Shown: positions 1 through 9,019, counted from the stretch's first letter. The stretch: 64,000 nucleotides of DNA from [Actinomadura] parvosata subsp. kistnae (GCF_900323885.1 NZ_OOHJ01000008.1:186001-250000), one strand, 5' to 3'. Program-made: numbers and translations. The notes: a model not told the origin generated them from the letters alone.

Positions 1-731
1 GTGGACTGCGGCGCGTGCTCGCGCGCCCCCAGGTCCACCTGGGCGAACGCGTCCAGCCCCGCCAGCTCCAGCAGGTCGATCAGGAGCCCCAGCTCGACCC
101 CGTAGCCGGTCACGAACGGCACCCGTTCCAGGGCGGAGCGGCGCCCGGCGTACTCCCCGGCCAGCGGTTGCACGAAACCGGCCAGTTCGGGCCAGTGCAG
201 GTTGATCAGTGGGCGGGCGACGAGCTCCGTGACGCGCCCGCCGCCGTTGCCGGCCGCGTCGATCGCGCGGTCATAGCAGCCCTTGGCGTACGCCACGGTC
301 GGGTCGCCCAGCAGCGGCCCAAGCACCCCAAGTACCAAGGAAGAGCGAAATTTCCGGATATCGGCGTCGACGAACACCAGCACGTCCCCCGACGTGACCG
401 CCAGCGACTTCCACAGCGCCTCACCCTTGCCGTCGAGCGGCTTGAGCTGCGGCAGGATCTCGTCCTGAGCGTGCACCCTGGCCCCCGCCCGCGCCGCGAC
501 CAGCGCGGTGTCGTCGGTGGAGCGGGAGTCGATGACGACGAGCTCGTCCACGAGCCCGCCCAGCTCCCGCCGGATCACCCCCACGATCTCCCCGACGGTC
601 TCCCGCTCGTCGCGCGCCGGGAGCACCACGCTGACCGTGGTCTCCCCCTTGGCCGCCAGCAGGTCCCGCAGCGGCCAGTCCCCGGCGGACGACGTACGGC
701 GCCGCAACCATCCATGCACTTCTGGGAGCAT
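1..731 (-). CDS. gpgS: Glucosyl-3-phosphoglycerate synthase (C-terminus cut off by window edge)
   Basis: This is a GT2/GT81-type glycosyltransferase that would join glucose from a nucleotide sugar to 3-phosphoglycerate, the first step of glucosylglycerate or methylglucose lipopolysaccharide synthesis. The reverse-strand translation starts MLPEVHGWLRRR and shows the family landmarks in order: VSVVLPARDE, LVDELVVIDSRSTDDT, the GKGEALWKSL segment, the DXD-type VFVDADIR, GGGRVTELVARPL, and AGFVQPLAGEYAGRR followed by TGYGVELGLLID. These match mycobacterial GpgS closely. The ATG is at 731, and the frame runs off the window at base 1 with about 243 residues present and perhaps 70 to 80 missing. Other open frames on both strands here are out of phase with this protein. 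Confidence 0.88.
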   Translation of the reverse strand, partial: MLPEVHGWLRRRTSSAGDWPLRDLLAAKGETTVSVVLPARDERETVGEIVGVIRRELGGLVDELVVIDSRSTDDTALVAARAGARVHAQDEILPQLKPLDGKGEALWKSLAVTSGDVLVFVDADIRKFRSSLVLGVLGPLLGDPTVAYAKGCYDRAIDAAGNGGGRVTELVARPLINLHWPELAGFVQPLAGEYAGRRSALERVPFVTGYGVELGLLIDLLELAGLDAFAQVDLGAREHAPQS

Positions 732-1040
732 GCGACACCTCCCCCCGATTCCCCATATTTCGGCCTTCGTACGGTGTCGCTCCCCCTCCTTCTACCCTGG
801 CGCCCCGCTCACCTGCGCGAACGCGTCCAACGCCCAGTCCTGCCCACCGATCGGAGCAGCTCACCACCCGGCTCGCCGTATCCGTGAGAGGAACCCCCGT
901 CAGGCCCCGACGGGTCTCGCGCTCGACGCGGGCGTCACCGGCCGAGGACGCGCGGTGGCGGCGGCCCGCTACCCACCTGGAGCAGGCCGCCGCCCATCTC
1001 AAGACCGCCCGCGGCCGGTGACCTTCCCGGATGCGGAGGG
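732..1040. other. Intergenic region, no gene supported
   Basis: About 310 bp lie between the start of gpgS and the end of the SGNH hydrolase gene, both on the reverse strand. Open frames cross it on both strands, but they lack a ribosome site and are the usual by-product of high GC. The gpgS promoter should lie in the part next to 731. I see no clear hairpin. Confidence 0.5.
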
Positions 1041-3428
1041 TCAGCCGAAGTTGATCCAGGCCCGGGTGGCGCCCGTGCCCGGGGCGACGTCGAGGTAGTC
1101 GGCCCGGCCGTCGGCGTTCAGGTCGGCGAACTGGATGCGGGCGCCGTCGACGAGGACGCCGCTCGCGACCTCACCGCCCGGCCACCAGTACCAGTCGCCG
1201 CCTTCGGGCTTGGGGCCGCCGTTCTGCCAGACCTGCACGGAGCTGTCGTAGGGCTGGGTGCCGGTGTGGTTGTCGTCGGAGCGGCCCATGAGGATGTAGT
1301 CGGCGGACCGGCTCCCGTAGAGCGGGGCGAACCGGACGCGGTGGCCGGGCTGGCCGACGCCGCTCGCGATCGTGCCCTGCGGGAACCACAACCAGTCACC
1401 ACCCCCCGTCGGCTCCTTCGGGTTCGGGCCGCCGTTCAGCCACGCCTGCACCGAGCTGTCGTCATTGACCTTCGCATAGTCGGCCCGGCCGTCACCGTTC
1501 AGGTCCGCGAAACGGATGTGGCTGCCCGGCGCGCCGACGCCGCTCGCGATCGTGCCCTGCGGGTACCACAACCAGTCACCACCCCCCGTCGGCTCCTTCG
1601 GGTTGGGGCCGCCGTTCAGCCACGCCTGCACCGAGCTGTCGTCATTGAGCTTCACGTAGTCGGCCCGGCCGTCACCGTTCAGGTCGGTGAAGCGGATGTT
1701 GGCCCCGGGCGCGCCGACACCGCTCGCGATCGTGCCCTGCGGGTACCACAACCAGTCACCACCCCCCGTCGACTCCTTCGGGTTCGGGCCGCCGTTCAGC
1801 CACGCCTGCACCGAGCTGTTGGCGTTGATCTGGAGGTAGTCGGCTTTGCGGTCGCCGTTGACGTCGGCGTAGACGGCTCTGCTGGTGTCCCCGCCGTAGG
1901 TGCCGGACGCGATCGTGCCCTGCGGGAACCAGCCCTTGATCGGGGCGGGAGCCGGGCTCCCGCCGCCGGGTGCGCCGATCCAGCCGGCCCGTCCCACCTG
2001 CACCAGCCCTTGGTAGAACGCGCCGGCCATCTTCAGGTAGCCGGAGTCGTTCGGATGCAGGAGGTCGGCCAGGTCGGTGAGCGTCACCGTGGTCATGTTG
2101 ACCATGTAGACGTGCTTGCCGGAGCCCCACCGCACCCCGACCTCCCACCGGACCGCCTCGTTGAACCGCAGGATCCGCTCCTGGGTCGGCCCCCAGTTCG
2201 ACGGGACGATCGTCGAGACCAGCAGCGTCACGTCGGGGGCGGTGCGGAAGATCTGGTCGATGAGCGCGCCGAGCCGGGCCGGCGCGCCGCCCGGGTCGTC
2301 GTTGTTGTTCAGGTCGTTGGTGCCGATGTGCAGCAGCACCACATTCGGCCGGTACGTGGTCAGCGCCGCGTCCGTGATGCCGGCGACCTGGGAGATCGTC
2401 CACCCGGAACGCCCCTCGTGGGCGTCGGGCGCCGGGCCCGAGTGTTGCGAGCCGACGAACGTGACGTTGGCCCCGTCCTGCCTGAGCAGGTTGTTGAGCG
2501 TCGGCCGGTAGCCGCCGCCGTCCGAGCTGCCCGCGCCGTAGGTGATCGAGTCGCCCAGCGGCAGGATCCGCAGGTCGCGCTGCAGGTTCGACTCGACGCC
2601 GGCCCAGGCCGCCGTCTCCTCGGCGATGAGCTCCTCCAGCTCCTCGAAGCGCCAACCGAGATTCTCCACCCGCTCGGCGGTCACGCCGCCGAACCACCGG
2701 TTGAGCCACGGCACCTGGTTCCTGATCCAGCCGCCCGCCTTCTTGATGGACGAGGCGAGCTGCGCCTTCGCCCACGGCGCGAGATACCTCTCCCACAGGT
2801 AGCCGCCCGCGAGCCCGAGGATGCCGGCGATGATGATGTCCCTGGTCGCTTGGATGGTGCCCAGCGTCCCCGCGAACGTGTGCGACATGATCGCCGCCAT
2901 CATGGCGGTGACGGTGGTCTGGAGCGGCGTGCACACCAGCGGGATGATCGCCGCGCCCACACCGCTGGACGTCAGGAAGCCGATGCACAACATCCTGAGC
3001 CCGTAGCCGACGATCCAGCCGATGACCGTGGCGGCGATGTCCTGCCAGAACGAAGAGCTGGTGATCTCCCCGGCCGGGATGGTGAGCACCAGCCCGCCGC
3101 CGTTGCTCGTCAGGTTCACCGTGCCGGTGAAGTTGGGCCACACGGAGGGGTCGACCCGCTCGTGCATCGGGGCCGAGCCGTCCGCGACGGCCTGCTTGAG
3201 CGCGCCGCCGAGCCCGCCGTGCTCCCTGATCTCCGCCTGCATCTCGGGGACGATGTCCCGCAGGACAGCGGTGCTCAGGCCGAGGTCGGAGGCGTTGAGG
3301 GTGATGGTGACGTCCTGGTCGGCCGCGCTCGCCGGCAGGGCGGGGGCGAGGCACACCACCATCATGAGGGACAGCAGGGGGATCAGGAGACGACGGATGA
3401 ATGCCGATTTACCGTGCGCTTGTAACAT
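1041..3428 (-). CDS. Secreted SGNH/GDSL-family hydrolase with C-terminal FG-GAP/VCBS-like repeats
   Basis: A 795-residue exported esterase-like protein. The start at 3428 puts a signal peptide at the N-terminus (basic KSAFIRR, then a leucine-rich core ending PALPASAAD); the frame stays open upstream, but the extra residues do not look like a leader. A region with hydrophobic stretches precedes the SGNH domain. The domain is marked by block I PLGDSITYG (Ser near residue 294), block III LLHIGTNDLNN and the block V LLHPND with the catalytic Asp and His. The last 250 residues are four to five copies of a unit built on RFADLNGDGRADY and SSVQAWLNGGPNP, a calcium-binding FG-GAP/VCBS type expected to fold as a beta-propeller. 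The substrate is unknown; cell-wall or polysaccharide esters are plausible. The gene stands alone. Confidence 0.85.
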   Translation of the reverse strand: MLQAHGKSAFIRRLLIPLLSLMMVVCLAPALPASAADQDVTITLNASDLGLSTAVLRDIVPEMQAEIREHGGLGGALKQAVADGSAPMHERVDPSVWPNFTGTVNLTSNGGGLVLTIPAGEITSSSFWQDIAATVIGWIVGYGLRMLCIGFLTSSGVGAAIIPLVCTPLQTTVTAMMAAIMSHTFAGTLGTIQATRDIIIAGILGLAGGYLWERYLAPWAKAQLASSIKKAGGWIRNQVPWLNRWFGGVTAERVENLGWRFEELEELIAEETAAWAGVESNLQRDLRILPLGDSITYGAGSSDGGGYRPTLNNLLRQDGANVTFVGSQHSGPAPDAHEGRSGWTISQVAGITDAALTTYRPNVVLLHIGTNDLNNNDDPGGAPARLGALIDQIFRTAPDVTLLVSTIVPSNWGPTQERILRFNEAVRWEVGVRWGSGKHVYMVNMTTVTLTDLADLLHPNDSGYLKMAGAFYQGLVQVGRAGWIGAPGGGSPAPAPIKGWFPQGTIASGTYGGDTSRAVYADVNGDRKADYLQINANSSVQAWLNGGPNPKESTGGGDWLWYPQGTIASGVGAPGANIRFTDLNGDGRADYVKLNDDSSVQAWLNGGPNPKEPTGGGDWLWYPQGTIASGVGAPGSHIRFADLNGDGRADYAKVNDDSSVQAWLNGGPNPKEPTGGGDWLWFPQGTIASGVGQPGHRVRFAPLYGSRSADYILMGRSDDNHTGTQPYDSSVQVWQNGGPKPEGGDWYWWPGGEVASGVLVDGARIQFADLNADGRADYLDVAPGTGATRAWINFG
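1350..1930 (-). repeat. 180-bp tandem DNA repeat coding the propeller units of the SGNH hydrolase
   Basis: The block beginning GATCGTGCCCTGCGGG recurs at about 1368, 1548, 1728 and 1911, giving a 180-183 bp period with near-identical sequence between the first three copies. Each unit codes about 60 residues. Identity is higher at the DNA level than the protein needs, which points to recent unit duplication or gene conversion. Confidence 0.85.
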
Positions 3429-3719
3429 CTTCCACCTGTTTGTGGGGGTGCGCGGAAAGGGCCTTGCGACTTCTCCAGGAACGAGGGGCCGCTGCCCGAA
3501 CGTACCGACGGCGGAATGATGATGATCAAGAGGCGGATGGCGTGAGGGTGAACGCCGCATGACACGTCCCACCTCCATTGATCAGAACGGAAGCGACAGG
3601 TGGCCACTCGCTGGCGGTGCGATCACATGTTCCGAAGGCCGCCCCATCACCTCCACCACTTGGGAGGGGCGCCTCCGGCCGTGACCGGACCGCCACCGTG
3701 GCCGGTGCCCTCCTGGTGA
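3429..3719. other. Intergenic region upstream of the SGNH hydrolase
   Basis: This stretch lies between the hydrolase start and the duplicated 3' end of the MMPL gene. It should hold the hydrolase promoter. An AT-richer patch near 3515-3535 (GATGATGATCAAGAG) is the only departure from the GC-rich background. Open frames here have no convincing ribosome site, and I assign no gene. Confidence 0.4.
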
Positions 3720-3838
3720 TCAGCGCGACATGGGCGCCCCGCCTCGGGAACGGCAACCGGCACGGCAGTCTCCCTGGCGGTCAGCGCGACCGGCGCCCTG
3801 CCTCGGAAACAGGGAGCGGCGTGGCGACCGGCACGGCG
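3720..3838 (-). repeat. Imperfect ~61-bp direct duplication of the MMPL gene 3' end, stop codon included
   Basis: The stretch starting TCAGCGCGAC at 3781, which is the MMPL stop plus its last codons read in reverse, recurs in diverged form at 3720. Both copies contain the segments GCCTCGG and ACCGGCACGGC. The frame matching the downstream copy would code a similar tail (PVAVPEAGR against PLPVSEAGR). It belongs to the pattern of stop-codon-containing repeats seen after several genes in this window. Confidence 0.6.
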
Positions 3839-6101
3839 GGTTGCTCGGGTTCGGGCATGCCGTGCCGGTCCCACCAGCGGGCCAGTGGGCGTGGGGACCA
3901 CCAGGCCCAGGGGCCGAGCAGTCGCATGGAGGCCGGGACGAGGAGGCCGCGGACGATGGTCGCGTCGACGACGAGCGCCACCACCAGGCCGACGCCGATC
4001 ATCTTCAGGACGGTGACGTTCGTGACGACGAACGCGCCCACCACTACGCCCAGCAGCAGCGCGGCGGCCGTCACGATGCGGGCCGTGTGCTGGACGCCGA
4101 CCGCCACGGACTCCACCGGGTCGCGGGAGACCAGGTAGTGCTCGCGGATCCGGGCCAGCATGAAGACCTCGTAGTCCATGGCCAGGCCGAACGCGATCGC
4201 CGCGATCATGACGGGCATGTTGGCGTCGATGAAGCCGGGCGCGGTGAAGCCGAGGAGCCCCGACAGGAAGCCGTCCTGGAAGATCAGCACCATCGCGCCG
4301 AACGCCGCCGATAACGACAGCAGGTTCGTCAGCACGGTCTTGAGGGGCAGCGTGACCGAGCCGAACGCCAGGAACAGCACCACGAACGTGACCAGCGAGG
4401 TGATGAGCAGCATCCACGGCAGCCCGTCGCCGATCATGGCCAGCATGTCGGCGATGGCCGCCGGCCGGTTGGCGAACAGGGCGGTGGCGCCCGGCGGTGG
4501 CGGCTCGGCGCGCAGCTTCGCCACCACGTCCCTGATCTCCTGGCCGTAGGGGGACAGCGAGTAGCCCAGGGTGATGCGGGCGAGGTCGCCCTCGGTGCCG
4601 GTCACCGCCGCGCGCTCGACGCCGTCGATCCGGCCGAGCCGCTGGGCGAACGCGTCGAGCTGGGCCCTGGCCTCCGGCGTGCCGGCCGGGCCGGGCATGC
4701 GGACGACCGTGCTGATCACCTTGGTCGGGTCGTACGGGAACTCCTCGGCGAGCTGCCTGGTCACGATGACGCTGTCGGTGCCGGCGGGCAGCGCCCACTC
4801 GGCCGGGCGGGACCAGACCGCCCCCAGCAGCGGCGTCCCGAGCGCGCCCAGGGCGAGGGTGATGCCGAGCACGACGGTGACCGGGCGCCGCATGACGGCG
4901 TGCGCGGTGCGGTACCACCGTGCACCTTCCGGCTTGGTACGGCGCCGCCCGACGAGCGGGACCCGTAGCGCGTCGATGCGGTGGCCGGCCACCCGCAGCA
5001 GCGCGGGCAGCACCGTGAGCGCGCTGATCACGGCGAACAGCACCACGCTCACCCCGGCGTAGGCGAGCGAGGTCAGGAACCGGGACGGGAAGACGAGCAG
5101 GCCGCCGAGCGTGACCGCGACCGTGATCCCGGAGACCGCGACCGTGCGGCCCGCCGTGGCGATCGCACGCACGACGGCATTCTCGACCGCGGCCGAGGTT
5201 GCGCGTGCGGCACCGCCCTCGGCCGAGGTTGCGCGTGCGGCGGCGTTGTCGATCGCGGGCGCGCGTGCGGCGGCGTCCCCGGCCGTGGTCGGACGTACGC
5301 CGCCGTCCTCGTCCACACGCCCGGCCGCGAGCTCTTCCCGGAAGCGGTTGACGATGAGGAGTGCGTAGTCGGTGGCGAGCCCCAGGCCGAGGATCACCAC
5401 CACGTTGATCGCGGCGGTGGACAGGTCGACCAGGCCGCCGACGACGCGCAGCACCACGAGCGACCCCACCGCCACCAGGACGGCGATGGCCAGGGGCAGT
5501 GCGGCCGCGACGAGGCTGCGGAAGACGACGAGCAGCAGGATGATCAGCAGCGGGAACGACAGCAGCTCCGCCGTGGCCAGGTCGCGGTTGCTGATCGAGT
5601 TGAACTGGCGGCCCACGGCGGTCAGCCCGCCGAAACGTTCGGTGAGGCCGGGGGCGTCAAGCAGGGGGAGGATGCGGTCGTAGACGGCGCCCTGCTCCTC
5701 CTCGACGGCGCCGGGGAGTTGCAGGGCGACGTAGGTCTTGTGCCGGTCGCGCGAGACGAAGTCGGCCGAGCCGGTGGAGTAGTGGCTCTCCACCCATTCG
5801 TAGGAGTCTCGGGCAGCCTGGCGACGGCCTGCTCGACCTGCTGCCGGAAGCGCGGGTCGTCGACGGACATGGTGTCGCTCTCGTACATGACCACGACGTC
5901 GGCGACGTGCCTGCCCAGAGTGCCCGCGAGCAGCCGGTTGGCCTGGGCGGACTCGCCGTGCGGGTGGTCGAGGCCGGCCCCGCCGCCGAGGACGCCGCCG
6001 GCCCCGGAGCCCCAGAAGCCGCCCAGGACGACGAACAGGATCACGGCCACGAACACCCACGTTCGTCGCCTGACGGCGAAGCGGCCGATGGTGGCGAACA
6101 T
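3781..6101 (-). pseudogene. MMPL-family transporter, split by an apparent one-base deletion
   Basis: An RND/MMPL-type inner-membrane exporter, a family that moves lipids or hydrophobic compounds. The N-terminus MFATIGRFAVRRRTWVFVAV, with its first membrane helix, lies in one frame from the second ATG of an ATGATG pair behind AAGGAGAG. After AVARLPE near 5810-5825 the protein continues in another frame as DSYEWVESHYSTGSADF. The shift equals one missing base. The rest is intact: two helix bundles, ATDYALLIVNRFREE and AMDYEVFMLARIREHY (the paired D-Y motifs of the proton relay), and about 770 residues once joined. An alanine-rich insert sits after FREELAAG. Type is given as pseudogene because the frame is broken, but sequencing error is likely (see findings). 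Confidence 0.8.
5175..5300 (-). repeat. Short in-gene repeats coding an Ala-rich insert in the MMPL transporter
   Basis: Copies of GCCGAGGTTGCGCGTGCGGC (5200 and 5222 regions) and related shorter copies code an insert of about 45 residues with recurring AARATSA-like blocks. It sits between FREELAAG and the conserved VVRAIATAGRTVAVSG segment. Most MMPL proteins run almost directly from one to the other, so this is a local slippage expansion in a cytoplasmic loop. Confidence 0.7.
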
Positions 6102-6190
6102 CATCTCTCCTTCGATGACGAGGCTCGGATCGAGAGTAGCACTTTCCACTATCCAGGATTGCCATACTCGCTCCCCGGGGCGCGCAAGGG

Positions 6191-7222
6191 CTACGGGCGG
6201 CTGCGCAGGGCGGGGTCGAGCAGCTCGGGCGGGCGCCAACCGGTGTCGGCCGGGTTGATCGTCAGGCCGGGCGGCACGATCTCGTCGATCGCGTCGAGCA
6301 CGTCGGGTGTCAGCCGGACGTCGAGGGCCCGCAGGTGGCTGTCGAGGTGCTCGATCGTGCGCGGCCCGATGATGGCCGACGTGACGGCCGGGTGCCGCAT
6401 GACGAACTGCAGCGCGAGCTGCACCAGCGACATCCCCGCCTGCTCGGCCAGCACGGCCAGCCGCTCGGCGGCGGCGAGCTTGCGCCGGTTGGCCTCCAGC
6501 TCCATGTCGTAGCGGGCGGGCAGGAGGGCGGCGCGCCTGCTGCGGGGCAGCTCGGCGCCCTCGCGGTAGCGGCCCGACAGCCAGCCGCCCGCCAGCGGGC
6601 TCCACGCCAGCACGCCCATGCCGTACCGCTGACACACCGGCAGGAGGTCGGCCTCGACCGCGCGGGCCAGGATCGAGTAGGGAGGCTGCTCGGTGGCGAA
6701 GCGTTCCCGCTGCCGCCGCTCGGCCGCCCAGTGGGCCTCGACGACCTGGTGGGCGGGGAAGGTGGAGCAGCCGATGTAACGCACCTTGCCGGCGCGTACG
6801 AGGTCGGTCAGGGCGCCCAGCGTCTCGTCGATGTCGACCGAGGGGTCGGGCCGGTGGATCTGGTAGAGGTCGATGTGGTCGGTACGGAGCCGCCGCAGGC
6901 TGTCGTCGACGGCCCGCATGATCCAGGCGCGGCTGTTGCCGCCGCGGTTGGGGCCCTCGCCCATCTTGCCGTGCACCTTCGTGGCCAGCACGACCTCGTC
7001 GCGCAGGCCGTTCTCGGCCAGGAAGCGCCCGATCAGCTCCTCCGACTCACCTGCGGAGTAGACGTCGGCGGTGTCGATGACGTTGACGCCGGCGTCGAGG
7101 GCCCGCGTGATCAGCTTCGCCGTCTCGTCGGGGCCGTTGTCGCCCCACCGGCCGAACATCATCCCGCCGAGGCAGAGCGGGCTGACCTTGACGCCGGTCC
7201 GGCCGAGCGGTCGGTGGTCCAT
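6191..7222 (-). CDS. Aldo/keto reductase
   Basis: A 343-residue NADPH-dependent oxidoreductase of the AKR superfamily with a TIM-barrel fold. The start at 7222 gives MDHRPLGRTGVKVSPLCLG, the usual beginning of the YghZ/AKR11-14-like group, with GGGAG upstream. The tetrad is visible: Asp in NVIDTADVYSAGESEE with its Tyr, Lys in VVLATKVHGKMG and His in LYQIHRPDPSVD. The cofactor-binding end is SAIIGPRTIEHLDSHL. It is transcribed away from a MerR-type regulator 114 bp upstream, which probably controls it. The substrate cannot be read from sequence. Confidence 0.9.
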   Translation of the reverse strand: MDHRPLGRTGVKVSPLCLGGMMFGRWGDNGPDETAKLITRALDAGVNVIDTADVYSAGESEELIGRFLAENGLRDEVVLATKVHGKMGEGPNRGGNSRAWIMRAVDDSLRRLRTDHIDLYQIHRPDPSVDIDETLGALTDLVRAGKVRYIGCSTFPAHQVVEAHWAAERRQRERFATEQPPYSILARAVEADLLPVCQRYGMGVLAWSPLAGGWLSGRYREGAELPRSRRAALLPARYDMELEANRRKLAAAERLAVLAEQAGMSLVQLALQFVMRHPAVTSAIIGPRTIEHLDSHLRALDVRLTPDVLDAIDEIVPPGLTINPADTGWRPPELLDPALRSRP

Positions 7223-7244
7223 TACGATCAACTCCCGAGACTGG

Positions 7245-7286
7245 GTCGAAAAATGGATACGAGAACTGTCTACTATCCTTTTCGGC
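7245..7286. promoter_or_regulatory. Inverted repeat in the AKR/MerR divergent promoter, probable MerR operator
   Basis: The arms GTCGAAAAATGGATAC (7245-7260) and TACTATCCTTTTCGGC (7271-7286) are imperfect reverse complements around a 10-bp centre, in the only AT-rich stretch of the region. A dyad between divergent genes, one of them a MerR regulator, is the usual arrangement. TACTAT in the right arm could also serve as a -10 box. Confidence 0.55.
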
Positions 7287-7336
7287 GGGTTGGCAAGGGC
7301 CGGCTCGTGGGTACGAGTTGGGCGGAAGGGGAGACC

Positions 7337-7987
7337 ATGCGCATCGCGGAGCTGAGCCGCAGGGCCGACGTGCCCGTCCCGACGATCAAGTACTACCTGC
7401 GCGAAGGTCTCCTGTCCCCCGGCGAGCGCACCAGCTACAACCAGGCCCAGTACACCGAGGAGCACGTCCGCAGGCTACGGCTGGTGCGGGCGCTGCTGGA
7501 GGTCGGCGGGCTGAGCGTGGCGGCGACCCGCGACGTCCTGGAGAAGATGGACACGCCCGGCATGAGCGTCATCGACCAGGCCGGCAAGGCGCAGTTCGCC
7601 ATGTCCGTCACCCCCAAGGTGGTCAAGGACGACGCCTGGCGGGCCGCCGAGGAGGAGACCGAGGCGCTGATCGAGCGGCTCGGCTGGAAGGTGCGCCCGT
7701 CCAACCCGGCCAGGCTGACGCTGGCCTCCGCGCTGGCCACCCTGCACCGGCTCGGCAAGACCGACCAGATCGAGCTGCTGGAGGTCTACGCGAAGGCGGC
7801 CCGCGAGGTCGCCGAGGCGGAGCTGGGCCGGCTCACCCGGGGCGCCGAGCCCGAGGCGATCCTCGAGACCGCCGTGGTGTGGACGGCGCTCGGCGACGTC
7901 GTCTTCAGCGCGCTGCGCAGGTTCGCCCACGAGGACGTCGCCTACAGCGACGCCCCCTCGACTGATCCGCGCGACGCCCCAGGATGA
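7337..7987 (+). CDS. MerR-family transcriptional regulator
   Basis: A 216-residue regulator. The ATG at 7337 follows AAGGGGAG and gives MRIAELSRRADVPVPTIKYYLREGLLSPG, a winged-helix MerR DNA-binding domain (residues 1 to about 70: helix-turn-helix, then EEHVRRLRLVRALLEVGGLSV). The C-terminal 140 residues form a helical effector domain without the cysteines of metal-sensing MerR proteins, so a small-molecule or fatty-acid-type ligand is more likely. It is divergent from the aldo/keto reductase and shares the palindromic promoter, which suggests control of the reductase and of itself. Confidence 0.87.
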   Translation: MRIAELSRRADVPVPTIKYYLREGLLSPGERTSYNQAQYTEEHVRRLRLVRALLEVGGLSVAATRDVLEKMDTPGMSVIDQAGKAQFAMSVTPKVVKDDAWRAAEEETEALIERLGWKVRPSNPARLTLASALATLHRLGKTDQIELLEVYAKAAREVAEAELGRLTRGAEPEAILETAVVWTALGDVVFSALRRFAHEDVAYSDAPSTDPRDAPG

Positions 7988-8033
7988 TCCCGGTCCAGGC
8001 GTATCCGGGCGCGCCGTGGGTAGCCAGGTTCGC

Positions 8034-8918
8034 ATGCCCCCCACCGTGGCCGTCGTGGCACATCGCAAGAAGACGTTAGGCGCGGGCCTGGACGCGCTCC
8101 GCGTGCTCATCAGCGAGCAGGACGTCGGCGAGCTGCTCTGGTATGAGGTGTCCAAGAGCAAGAAGGCCGGCAAGAAGGTGCGCAAGGCGCTCGACGAGGG
8201 CGCCGAGCTGGTGTTCGTCTGGGGCGGCGACGGGATGGTGCAGCGCTGCGCCGACGCCATGGCCGGCTCGGGCGTGCCGATGGCCATCCTGCCCGCCGGC
8301 ACCGCGAACCTGTTCGCCACCAACCTCGGCATCCCCGCCGACCTGGACGAGGCCGTGCGCATCGGCTTCCACGGGCGGCAGGAGAAGCTGGACCTGGGCA
8401 TCGTGAACGGCGAGCACTTCGCGGTGATGGCCGGCGCCGGGTTCGAGGCCGAGATGATCGCCGACGTCGACGGCCGGGCCAAGCGGCGGCTCGGCAAGCT
8501 CAGCTACTTCAGGGCGGCGGTGCGGCACGTGAGCGGGCCGCGGGTGCCGATGAAGATCAAGCTGGACGGGGCGACCTGGTTCGAGGGCCGGGCGAGCTGC
8601 CTGCTGCTGGGCAACGTGAGCACGATCGCGGCCGGCGTGGAGGCGTTCGACGACGCCCGGCCGGACGACGGCTGGCTCGAAGTGGGCATCACCACCGCGA
8701 AGGGGCCGGTGCAGTGGGCGCGGGTGCTCGCCAGGATGGCCGCGGGCCGCTCCGACGGCTCGCCGCTCGTGCGGGTCTCGCGCGCCAGGAAGGTGTCGGC
8801 CCGCTTCGGACGCCCGTTACGGTACGAGCTCGACGGCGGCGAGCGCGGGCTCACCGACCGGTTCAAGGCCGAGATCGCCGCGGGCGCGCTGACCCTCTGC
8901 CTCCCACCCGACCGCTGA
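8034..8918 (+). CDS. Diacylglycerol-kinase-family lipid kinase
   Basis: About 294 residues. The N-terminal half carries the DAGK/NAD-kinase-fold catalytic motif VFVWGGDGMVQRCADAM and the nucleotide loop LPAGTANLFATNLG; the C-terminal half is the beta-sandwich with DLGIVNGEHFAVMAGAGFEAEM and DGWLEVGI. The family phosphorylates diacylglycerol or related lipids, including sphinganine-like or decaprenyl-linked substrates. The ATG at 8034 is preferred; a GTG at 8016 would add six residues, and neither has a strong ribosome site. The stop codon is inside the first copy of a 20-bp tandem array. Confidence 0.85.
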   Translation: MPPTVAVVAHRKKTLGAGLDALRVLISEQDVGELLWYEVSKSKKAGKKVRKALDEGAELVFVWGGDGMVQRCADAMAGSGVPMAILPAGTANLFATNLGIPADLDEAVRIGFHGRQEKLDLGIVNGEHFAVMAGAGFEAEMIADVDGRAKRRLGKLSYFRAAVRHVSGPRVPMKIKLDGATWFEGRASCLLLGNVSTIAAGVEAFDDARPDDGWLEVGITTAKGPVQWARVLARMAAGRSDGSPLVRVSRARKVSARFGRPLRYELDGGERGLTDRFKAEIAAGALTLCLPPDR

Positions 8919-9008
8919 ACCGAGAAGCCCAGCGCTGAACCGAGAAGCCCAGCGCTGAACCGAGAAGCCCAGCGCTGAACCGAGCAGCCCAGCGCTGAGC
9001 CGAGAAGG
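8914..9008 (+). repeat. 20-bp tandem array that starts in the last codon of the lipid kinase gene
   Basis: The unit GCTGAACCGAGAAGCCCAGC occurs four times (8914, 8934, 8954, 8974; the fourth with one change) and is followed by a partial fifth copy at 8994. The TGA of the first copy is the kinase stop codon. Because 20 is not a multiple of three, TGA then appears in the other two frames in the next copies. The junctions create AGCGCT palindromes. The array fills the whole gap to the convergent regulator gene. Confidence 0.95.
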
Positions 9009-9019
9009 ACGTGCCGGGC

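Noticed and set aside
1266..3425. A 719-residue forward open frame opposite the SGNH hydrolase
   Set aside because: It is the antisense of a clear secreted enzyme, and its product is Arg/Val/Pro-rich without domains. High GC keeps such frames open.
8914..9008. CRISPR array as an explanation for the 20-bp and 32-bp arrays
   Set aside because: The repeats are contiguous, without unique spacers of constant length, and no cas genes are present.
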